DNA of 64,000 nucleotides from positions 1 through 64,000 of the forward strand of contig CAYQQQ010000015.1 of assembly GCA_964420125.1 (NCBI GenBank), in the 5' to 3' direction. The position numbers were made by a program, and so were the translations under genes. Within the stretch, counting starts at the first letter, position 1, and each line of letters starts with the position of its first letter. Below are positions 57,858 through 64,000 of this stretch, piece after piece. This DNA is from CAYQQQ01 sp964420125 (GTDB lineage Bacteria > Actinomycetota > Acidimicrobiia > Acidimicrobiales > Microtrichaceae). The notes below the pieces were generated by a model. It did no database searches. It saw only the letters and a program-made list of their open reading frames with translations, and was not told the DNA's origin.

Positions 57858-59063
57858 GTGACCGTCGCCATCCTCTCCATGCACACCTCCCCGCTGGCAC
57901 AGCCCGGCACCGGGGACTCGGGCGGCATGAACGTCTACGTGCGCGAGCTGGCCGGTTCGCTGGCCCAGGCCGGTGTGTCGGTGCGGGTGTACGTGCGCCG
58001 CTGGGCCGACGACCTCCCCGAGCGCGTGACGGTGGAGCCCGGCCTGGAGGTGGTGCACGTCACCGCCGGCCCGTCCAGCCTCGGCAAGGAGCACCTCGCC
58101 TGCGTGGTCGACCGCTTCGCCGACGGTGTGGCCGCCGACCTCGCCGGCCACCAGGTGGCGGTGCTGCACGCCAACTACTGGCTCTCCGCCGTGGCGGCCC
58201 ACCGGCTGAAGCACGACCTCGGCCTGCCCCTGGTGGCCACCTTCCACACCCTGGCGCGCGTGAAGGCCGAGGGCGGCGATCCGGAGCCGGGGGCGCGAGC
58301 ACGGGCCGAGGCCGAGGTGATCGGCTGCTGCGACGCCATCTGCGCCTCCAACCCCGTGGAGGCCGAGCAGCTGGTGGAGTTCTACGGAGCACCTGCGGAT
58401 CGCATCGAGCTGGTCCCCCCAGGGGTGGACCACGCGTTCTTCTCTCCGGGCGACCGCGGAGGTGCTCGCGCCGCGCTCGGCCTCGACGACCGCCCCACCG
58501 CGTTGTTCGTGGGTCGGATCCAGCCCCTCAAGGGCGTGACCGTGGCGCTCGAGGCGCTCTCCCGTCTGCGCGATCCCGAGGCCCGGCTCGTGGTGGTGGG
58601 CGGCCCCTCCGGTGCCGACGGTCCCGCGGAGTGGGAGCGCGCCCAGGATCTGGTGGCCGGTCGTGGCCTCGCCGATCGGGTGGCGTTCGTGGAGCCCCAG
58701 CCGCACCACCGGCTCTCCAGCTGGTACCGGGCGGCGGACGTGGTGGTGGTGCCGAGCCGTTCGGAGTCCTTCGGGTTGGTGGCTCTGGAGGCGGCTGCCT
58801 GCGGGGTGCCGGTGGTGGCCAACGCCGTGGGCGGGCTGCGCACCCTGGTGCGCCACGACCGCACCGGGTTCCTGGTCGAGGGCCGGGATCCGGGAGCCTT
58901 CGCCGAGCGCATCGACGAGCTCCTCGCCAACCCCCACCGCACCGAGGCGATGGGACGGGCGGCAGCGGTGGAGGCCCAGCGCTACTCCTGGTCCACCACG
59001 GCGGGTCGGCTCCGCCGGCTCTACGCCGATCTCGGCGCGCGCTCGCTCGTCAGCTGCGGGTGA
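57858..59063 (+). CDS. mshA: D-inositol-3-phosphate glycosyltransferase (mycothiol biosynthesis)
   Basis: A 401-residue GT4 glycosyltransferase that joins GlcNAc from UDP-GlcNAc to inositol 3-phosphate, the first step of mycothiol synthesis. The N-terminus AILSMHTSPLAQPGTGDSGGMNVYVREL is the MshA signature, cited by SMHTSPLAQPG and GGMNVYV; VPPGVDHAFFSPG and VVVPSRSESFGLVALEA are the donor-site motifs. The GTG at 57858 gives the family N-terminus; an ATG at 57825 would add 11 residues. A YbjN-like gene follows by 10 nt, as in Mycobacterium. Confidence 0.94.
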   Translation: MTVAILSMHTSPLAQPGTGDSGGMNVYVRELAGSLAQAGVSVRVYVRRWADDLPERVTVEPGLEVVHVTAGPSSLGKEHLACVVDRFADGVAADLAGHQVAVLHANYWLSAVAAHRLKHDLGLPLVATFHTLARVKAEGGDPEPGARARAEAEVIGCCDAICASNPVEAEQLVEFYGAPADRIELVPPGVDHAFFSPGDRGGARAALGLDDRPTALFVGRIQPLKGVTVALEALSRLRDPEARLVVVGGPSGADGPAEWERAQDLVAGRGLADRVAFVEPQPHHRLSSWYRAADVVVVPSRSESFGLVALEAAACGVPVVANAVGGLRTLVRHDRTGFLVEGRDPGAFAERIDELLANPHRTEAMGRAAAVEAQRYSWSTTAGRLRRLYADLGARSLVSCG

Positions 59064-59073
59064 GCGGCTCCAC

Positions 59074-59547
59074 ATGAGCGACGAGCTGCCTCCCGCCTCG
59101 CCCGAGGAGCTGGAGCGGTTGGAGTCGCTGCTGGTCGACTGGCTGGAGCGCCAGCTCGCCGAGAACCCGTGCGTGCTCGCCGTGGAGCGCGACGTCGACT
59201 CCGGCGAGCGGCTCTGGATGGTGCGGGTGGAGGGCGAGGAGAAGCCCGTGTTCACCGTGTGGTTCCACCTGCGCCAGCGGACCCTGCACGCCGAGACCTA
59301 CCTGTGCCCGGCACCGCTGGAGCAGCAGGAGCGCGCCTATGAGTACCTGCTGCGGCGCAACATGCGGCTGCACGGGGTGCACTTCGCCATCGGCGGGGAG
59401 GACGCCGTCTACCTGGTGGGCCAGCTCCCGGTGCGCTGGATCGCGGAGGCAGAGCTCGACTGGTTGCTCGGCACGCTCTACGCGGCCACCGAGGCCAGCT
59501 TCCGCCCGGTGATGCGGATCGGCTACGGCGATCGCTTCCAGGGCTGA
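59074..59547 (+). CDS. YbjN-domain protein
   Basis: A 157-residue protein of the YbjN family, similar to Rv0487, which also follows mshA. The fold is recognisable from LVDWLERQLAENP, FTVWFHLRQRTLHAETYLCPAP and YEYLLRRNMRLHGVHFAIGG. The role is unknown, and the family is sometimes described as chaperone-like. It starts 10 nt after mshA and so is in one operon, which supports a link to mycothiol synthesis or its regulation. Confidence 0.88.
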   Translation: MSDELPPASPEELERLESLLVDWLERQLAENPCVLAVERDVDSGERLWMVRVEGEEKPVFTVWFHLRQRTLHAETYLCPAPLEQQERAYEYLLRRNMRLHGVHFAIGGEDAVYLVGQLPVRWIAEAELDWLLGTLYAATEASFRPVMRIGYGDRFQG

Positions 59548-59763
59548 GCGGGCGAACGCACACGGCGAGCCTCGCCCGGTTGCCCGTGTCAAGGCCGGGG
59601 ACCGGGTCGCGCGACCCGATGACAGCCCGGCGGTTCGGCCGTAGGTTGCTCTTCGAGGGCCGGTGGCGGGTTGCGGGGAGGCGCCCGCCCCCGCCCTCCC
59701 CTCCGGACCGCCCCGGCCCTCCCGACCACCAGGTACGGCCAGGTTGGGCGAGCAGCTCGCGAT

Positions 59764-60287
59764 TCACTGCGAACGTCTCCACGCGGCCAACACCTGCGCT
59801 CGTTCGTCGTCGGTCAGCAGACCGGCGAACGGTGTGGTCTGGCGGAGCTCACGCCCGCGGGGGCTCGGGGACACGTACTCCTGGACAGCTGCTCGACCGG
59901 ACCCTCCAGCAGAGCCGCCCAGTCACGTAGCCACCTCGTCGCGCCACCTCGGGCCGAGGCGGACATCCGTTCCAGGTTGGCGGTGGCGATGGCCCGGGCA
60001 CGTTCGGGATCGGCAACGATCCGACCCGCGATGGCGTGTGCCAGCCACAGGCTGCGACGCTGATCGCGGCTCATGCGAGCCGTCCGCGATCGGAACGTCT
60101 CCACATCGCCCCGGCGAACTCGCCGATGCGTGCCCGTCGTGACGAACGGGAGGTCGCCGCGGTTGCAGAGGTTCACCACGTGCTGGCGCGACGAGTTGAG
60201 CAGGCGGGCTGCTTCTCCGGTCGTGAGGAGCTCCTCCGACGTCGCCGGGTCGATCACGTCGGGCGCTGTGTCTCGCACATCGGCCAT
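59764..60287 (-). pseudogene. Excisionase/MerR-type antitoxin, frameshifted, without a partner
   Basis: The frame from ATG 60287 encodes a DNA-binding unit LLTTGEAARLLNSSRQHVVNLCNRGDLPFVTTGTHRRV, cited by GEAARLLNSSRQHVVNL, and a helical body to EGPVEQLS. The open frame then ends at 59814 in unrelated residues. A one-base shift near 59,890 restores the family C-terminus (QEYVSPSPRGRELRQTTPF and AGLLTDDERAQVLAAWRRSQ) ending at 59764. The usual PIN-type toxin gene after such antitoxins is missing. It may be decaying, or the shift could be a sequencing error. Confidence 0.75.
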
Positions 60288-60427
60288 CGCAAACAACAGC
60301 ACCAGCAACACAGCGTGCGGAAGTGAATTGTGTTTGTTGTGGTGAGATCCTCCCGAGCGGATGAGATCTGGCGGGAGGTCGGCAGCTTCGTCTGGCGAAC
60401 AGCGACGCACCCGGTAGCGTCCCCCGG

Positions 60428-61228
60428 GTGATCACGCTGCAGTTCCTCGGTGGTGGCCGGATGGCCGAAGCGCTGATCGGTGGCCTGTGGGCCGCCGGCG
60501 GACCGCCCGGTGGCGGGACGGTCGGGGTCGTCGAGATCGACCCGGCCCGGCGCCGTCACCTGGAGGACACCTTCGACGGCCTGGAGGTGCTGGCGGCACC
60601 GGCGGCCTGCGAAGGGTTGGTGGTGGCCACCAAGCCCGGCGACGCGGTCTCGGCGCTCCAGTCGGCGGCCGAGGTCGGGGTGGAGCGAGTGCTGTCCATC
60701 GCCGCCGGAGTGCGGTGCGAGGCGCTGGAGGCCGTCATGGCCGAGGGCACCCCGGTGGTGCGTGCGATGCCCAACACGCCGGCGCTGGTCGGCCGCGGCG
60801 CCTCGGCCATCTGCGCCGGCGGGTCGGCCTCTGCGCCGGACCTGGACTGGGCGGAGGCCATCCTGGGTGCCGTGGGGATCGTGGTGCGGGTGCCTGAGCA
60901 CCAGATGGACGCCGTCACCGGCCTGTCGGGTTCCGGACCGGCGTACCTGTTCCTGGTGGCCGAGGCCATGGTGGAAGCTGGCGTGCACGTCGGCCTCCCC
61001 CGCGACGTCGCCGACGTCCTCACCCGCCAGACGCTCCTTGGCGCGTCCACCCTCCTCGCCGGCGAGGGCGCGGAGGTGCCGGCGGGGATCGAGGAGCTGC
61101 GCGCCGCGGTGACCTCTCCCGGGGGCACCACCGCCGCCGGGCTGCGCGCCCTGGAGGACCGGGCCGTGCGCGCCGCGGTGATCGCCGCGGTGGAGGCGGC
61201 GACCCGGCGATCGGCCGAGCTGGGCTGA
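60428..61228 (+). CDS. proC: Pyrroline-5-carboxylate reductase
   Basis: A 266-residue enzyme that reduces 1-pyrroline-5-carboxylate to proline with NAD(P)H. LQFLGGGRMAEALIGGL is the dinucleotide-binding start, VRAMPNTPALVGRGASAI the conserved centre, and DAVTGLSGSGPAYLFL with TSPGGTTAAGLRALE the proline-binding region. TAGCGT at 60415-60420 ends 7 nt before the GTG start and no Shine-Dalgarno is present, so the message is probably leaderless. Confidence 0.95.
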   Translation: MITLQFLGGGRMAEALIGGLWAAGGPPGGGTVGVVEIDPARRRHLEDTFDGLEVLAAPAACEGLVVATKPGDAVSALQSAAEVGVERVLSIAAGVRCEALEAVMAEGTPVVRAMPNTPALVGRGASAICAGGSASAPDLDWAEAILGAVGIVVRVPEHQMDAVTGLSGSGPAYLFLVAEAMVEAGVHVGLPRDVADVLTRQTLLGASTLLAGEGAEVPAGIEELRAAVTSPGGTTAAGLRALEDRAVRAAVIAAVEAATRRSAELG

Positions 61229-61264
61229 GGGCGCCGCGGGCGCGAGCTGTACCGTCGCGCCCAG

Positions 61265-62230
61265 ATGGCCGCGACCCCCTCTCCCTCGACCCAGCCCGAC
61301 TCCGGCTACGCCACCGTGACGTTCCTGTCGGACTACGGGCACGCCGACGAGTTCGTCGGGGTGGTCCACGCCGTCATCCACGCCTTCGCCCCTGGGACCA
61401 CCGTGATCGATCTCACCCACGACATCGCTCCCTACGACGTGCGGGCGGGCGGGCTGTGCCTGGCGCGCAGCGCCCAGTACCTGAACCCCGGGGTGGTGCT
61501 GGCCGTCGTCGACCCCGGGGTCGGCACCGCCCGACGTGCGGTGGCGGTGGAGGTGGGCGACGGCGCCTCGGTGCTCGTGGGCCCCGACAACGGCCTGCTG
61601 GCCCCGGCGGTGGCGATGGTCGGGGGAGCCACGCGGGCGGTGCAGCTCGACAACCCCGAGTACCAGCTGCCCGCTCCCGGGCCGACCTTCGCGGGACGAG
61701 ACGTGCTGGCCCCCGCCGCGGCCCACCTCTGCCGGGGGGTGCCCCTGGGCGAGCTGGGATCCGAGGTGGATCCCGCCACCCTGCTGCCGGCCACCATCGG
61801 CCTGTCCCGCACGGAGGACGGCCGGCTGGTCGGCGAGGTGCTCTGGGTCGACCGCTACGGCAACGCCCAGCTCAACCTCGACCCCGACGAGCTCGACGAG
61901 ATCGGCGAGCACTTCGGGCTGCGCACCGGCGGGCGCACCACCACGGTGCGCCGGTTCGCCACCTACGCCGAGCTGCCACCGGGAGGGGTGGGTCTGCTGG
62001 TGGACAGCTACGGGATGGTGGCGGTGGCGGCGACCAGGGCGTCGGCGGCCGAGGCCCTGGGTCTGGCCGCCGGTGACGAGGTCGCCCTGGAACCCCTCGC
62101 AGGGGGTGCCGTCCCCACCGGCGCGGAGATGCGCGTCGAGCTGAGGACTCCCGGATCGAGCGAGCACGGCGCACTCGCCGACGCCCCGGATGCGGGCGGT
62201 CGCGACGGCGCCCAGGAGGACCGACGATGA
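61265..62230 (+). CDS. S-adenosyl-L-methionine hydrolase (DUF62/duf-62 family)
   Basis: A 321-residue protein of the SAM hydroxide adenosyltransferase family, related to fluorinase and chlorinase. FLSDYGHADEFVGVVHAVI and LTHDIAPYDVRAGGLCLARS, cited by SDYGHADEF and THDIAPYDVRAG, VVDPGVGTARR and GPDNGLL are the family motifs. Most members hydrolyse SAM to adenosine and methionine. The C-terminal 25 residues are an acidic tail. TACCGT at 61250-61255 ends 9 nt before the ATG. It overlaps the start of a 29-residue membrane peptide gene by 4 nt. Confidence 0.9.
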   Translation: MAATPSPSTQPDSGYATVTFLSDYGHADEFVGVVHAVIHAFAPGTTVIDLTHDIAPYDVRAGGLCLARSAQYLNPGVVLAVVDPGVGTARRAVAVEVGDGASVLVGPDNGLLAPAVAMVGGATRAVQLDNPEYQLPAPGPTFAGRDVLAPAAAHLCRGVPLGELGSEVDPATLLPATIGLSRTEDGRLVGEVLWVDRYGNAQLNLDPDELDEIGEHFGLRTGGRTTTVRRFATYAELPPGGVGLLVDSYGMVAVAATRASAAEALGLAAGDEVALEPLAGGAVPTGAEMRVELRTPGSSEHGALADAPDAGGRDGAQEDRR

Positions 62231-62316
62231 GGCGCGCCACCACGATCACGATCGTCGTCCTGCTCCTGTTGATCGTCGGGTCGGTGTTCCTCCAGCTCGT
62301 GGTGCTGGCGCCCTGA
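62227..62316 (+). CDS. 29-residue single-pass membrane peptide
   Basis: The frame MRRATTITIVVLLLLIVGS plus 10 further residues forms one hydrophobic helix with a positively charged N-terminus. Its ATG overlaps the TGA of the SAM hydrolase gene (ATGA) and an AGGAGG site lies 8 nt upstream, both signs of real translation. Function is unknown; such peptides often modulate a membrane enzyme. It is too short for most gene finders. Confidence 0.65.
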   Translation: MRRATTITIVVLLLLIVGSVFLQLVVLAP

Positions 62317-62369
62317 CGGTCCGCCCCCGGGAGACCGTCCGGCACCCTCGCTGGTAGCGTGCACGCCCG

Positions 62370-63920
62370 GTGAACCTGGCATCGATCATCGAGGACCATC
62401 CGGACGGCGCGATCGCCCTCATCAGCAGGGGGCAGGAGACCACCTACGGGGAGCTGCGCGACCAGGTGGCCCGCCTCCGGGGCGGTCTGATCGGGCTGGG
62501 AGTGCGACCCGGTGACCGGGTTGCCGTGGTGGCCAACAACAACTGGTACTTCGTGGCCGGCTACCTGGCGGCCCTGGGCGTGGGTGGCGTGGTGGTGCTG
62601 CTCAACCCCCAGAGCCCCCTGCCGGAGCTGGTCTCCGAGCTGGCCGAGGCAGGGGTGCGCGTGGTCCTCGCCGGACCGACGGCGCGAGCCAAGCTCGAGG
62701 AGCTGGACCGAGCGCAGGTGCCGGCGCTCGAGCTGCTCGTGGGCTGCGGCTTCAGCCCCGAGGGCGGGGTCGACCTCGACGAGCTGCTGCGCTCGGAGCC
62801 GGCGCCGATGGTGGAGCGGGCCGACGACGACCTTGCGGTGCTGGCCTTCACCTCCGGCACCGCAGGGCTGCCGAGAGCGGCCATGCTCACCCACCACAAC
62901 CTCTTCGTGAACATCCGCCAGACCCTGGCAGCAGCTCCCGAGGAGGCGCAGACCGCCGAGGACGTCGCCTTCGGAGTGCTGCCCCTGTTCCACATCTTCG
63001 GGCTGAACGTCGTGCTGGGGATCACCCTCTACACCGGTTCTCGCGTGCTGCTCATCGAGCGGTTCGATCCCATCTCGGCCCTGGAGGCCATCGAGCGCCA
63101 CGGGGTGACCATCGTGTCGGGGCCACCGACCATGTGGGCGGCTTTCGCCGGCCTGGTCGGGGTGGACCCCGAGGTCATGGCGAGCGTGCGCGTGGCCGCG
63201 TCCGGCGCCTCGAAGCTGCCCGCGGAGGTGGCCCAGGCGGTGCGGGCCCGCTACGGCGTCGAGCTCTACGAGGGCTACGGGCTCACCGAGGCCTCGCCGG
63301 TGGTGACCTCGCCCGCCGGGATGGACGCGCCGATCGGGTCGGTGGGGGTGCCGGTGCCCGGGGTGGAGCTGCGCATCGTCGACCTCCAGGGCGAGGACGT
63401 GCTGGTGGGCGACGCCGGAGAGCTGCTCGTGCGGGGGCCAAACGTGTTCGCCGGCTACTGGGGCGATCCCGAGGCGACCGAGCGGGTGATCGACGCGGAG
63501 GGCTGGTTGCACACGGGCGACATCGCCGTGGTCGACGACGACGGCTTCATCTACCTGGTGGACCGGATGAAGGACCTGATCATCGTGTCGGGGTTCAACG
63601 TCTTCCCCGCCGAGGTCGAGGAGGTGCTGCTGCAGCACCCGGCGGTGGAGGCGTGCGCCGTGATCGGCGTGCCCCACCCCTACACGGGAGAGGCGGTGAA
63701 GGCCTTCGTCGTCACCCGTTCGGGGATCCCCGTCGAGGAGGACGACGTCGTGGCGTTCTGCGCCGAGCGCCTCGCGCGCTACAAGTGCCCGAACAAGGTG
63801 TGGTTCGTGGAGGACATCCCCCGCGGGCTCGGCGGCAAGGTGCTGCGCCGCACCTTCCGCGAGGATGGCGAGGCTGCCGGCGGCCCTGCGGGCGACGCAC
63901 CCGCTGCGGACGCCGGGTAG
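62370..63920 (+). CDS. Acyl-CoA ligase / AMP-binding enzyme
   Basis: A 516-residue ANL-family enzyme that activates a carboxylic acid with ATP and transfers it to CoA. The P-loop reads TSGTAGLPRAAML, with Arg in place of the usual Lys; YGLTEASPVV, GWLHTGDIAVVDDDGF and YLVDRMKDLIIVSGFNVFP, cited by RMKDLIIVSGFNV, are the adenylation motifs, and GGKVLRRTFRE contains the catalytic Lys. A medium- or long-chain fatty acid is the likely substrate. TAGCGT at 62355-62360 ends 9 nt before the GTG start. Confidence 0.9.
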   Translation: MNLASIIEDHPDGAIALISRGQETTYGELRDQVARLRGGLIGLGVRPGDRVAVVANNNWYFVAGYLAALGVGGVVVLLNPQSPLPELVSELAEAGVRVVLAGPTARAKLEELDRAQVPALELLVGCGFSPEGGVDLDELLRSEPAPMVERADDDLAVLAFTSGTAGLPRAAMLTHHNLFVNIRQTLAAAPEEAQTAEDVAFGVLPLFHIFGLNVVLGITLYTGSRVLLIERFDPISALEAIERHGVTIVSGPPTMWAAFAGLVGVDPEVMASVRVAASGASKLPAEVAQAVRARYGVELYEGYGLTEASPVVTSPAGMDAPIGSVGVPVPGVELRIVDLQGEDVLVGDAGELLVRGPNVFAGYWGDPEATERVIDAEGWLHTGDIAVVDDDGFIYLVDRMKDLIIVSGFNVFPAEVEEVLLQHPAVEACAVIGVPHPYTGEAVKAFVVTRSGIPVEEDDVVAFCAERLARYKCPNKVWFVEDIPRGLGGKVLRRTFREDGEAAGGPAGDAPAADAG

Positions 63921-63922
63921 CT

Positions 63923-64000
63923 CACCGGGTGGCGATGTCGTACAGCTCCGCCCAGTAGGGGTCGAGGCGATCGCGCACCGAGGTGGCCCGCGGCGGGTTC
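63923..64000 (-). CDS. C-terminal tail of a gene entering from the right edge
   Basis: The last 25 codons of a minus-strand frame run from the window edge to a TGA at 63923-63925, ending DPYWAELYDIATR. The composition and convergent position next to the acyl-CoA ligase suggest a real gene, but no family can be recognised from so little. Confidence 0.5.

Overview
The window is high-GC actinobacterial DNA: hand-counted blocks give about 72% G+C in ordinary genes such as 13,021-13,080. The gene set includes mycothiol synthesis (mshA followed by a YbjN gene), a WhiB regulator, a caa3-type cytochrome oxidase, DUF3039, and an RsiG-like c-di-GMP-binding anti-sigma protein. This fits Actinomycetota, perhaps class Acidimicrobiia. 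The class assignment is inference because no ribosomal RNA is present. At least 16 genes carry a TANNNT hexamer ending 6-9 nt before the start codon and lack a Shine-Dalgarno, so leaderless transcripts appear common.

Layout. 1-3.7 kb: the end of ctaD, then ctaE and a subunit IV gene, facing an ABC exporter pair. 3.8-7.4 kb: serS, then a fluoride riboswitch controlling a CLC-F fluoride antiporter, with pdxH 8 nt downstream. 7.4-9.8 kb: a TlpA-CcdA thiol-redox operon with an LCIB-type carbonic anhydrase homologue. 9.8-11.1 kb: WhiB, two strong hairpins and a frameshifted LmbE remnant. 11.1-15.4 kb: a sulfur-handling locus with an ArsR-rhodanese fusion regulator, DsrE protein and methyltransferase divergent from an SQR-like flavoprotein and a cysteine desulfurase, with a perfect 12-bp inverted-repeat operator between them. 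15.5-17.8 kb: metallo-beta-lactamase protein, oligoribonuclease and dUTPase. 17.9-18.9 kb: a HEPN/MNT-type toxin-antitoxin pair. 19-23 kb: M50 protease, metallophosphoesterase, nitroreductase and an anchored secreted protein. 23.1-29.5 kb: two ABC exporter systems back to back. 29.5-31.3 kb: two PIN-toxin modules flanking tRNA-Lys. 31.4-38.8 kb: a double-length TetR protein, a sigma factor with a membrane partner, a large LuxR-type regulator and a divergent lipoprotein.

39.2-49.6 kb holds the most foreign-looking segment: a 2,482-residue RHS/YD-repeat lipoprotein followed by a 989-residue lipoprotein metalloprotease (M4 type) with calcium-binding thrombospondin-3-like repeats. Base composition drops to roughly 42-45% G+C in sampled blocks inside the 3' part of the RHS gene and in the protease gene. 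The pair ends against decayed insertion sequences (IS21-type end and istA fragment, IS630 remnant) at 49.8-51.2 kb. I consider it the best candidate for an undescribed surface system, but its function is not evident.

51.2-64 kb returns to housekeeping and conserved genes: AI-2E-type transporter, CorA, DUF3039, a divergent gene pair sharing overlapping -10 elements, histidine phosphatase, a MoaD/ThiS-like carrier with an unusual GGCG tail, RsiG-like protein, Xre regulator, mshA, YbjN, an orphan frameshifted antitoxin, proC, a DUF62 SAM hydrolase with a coupled 29-residue membrane peptide, an acyl-CoA ligase, and the tail of one further gene.
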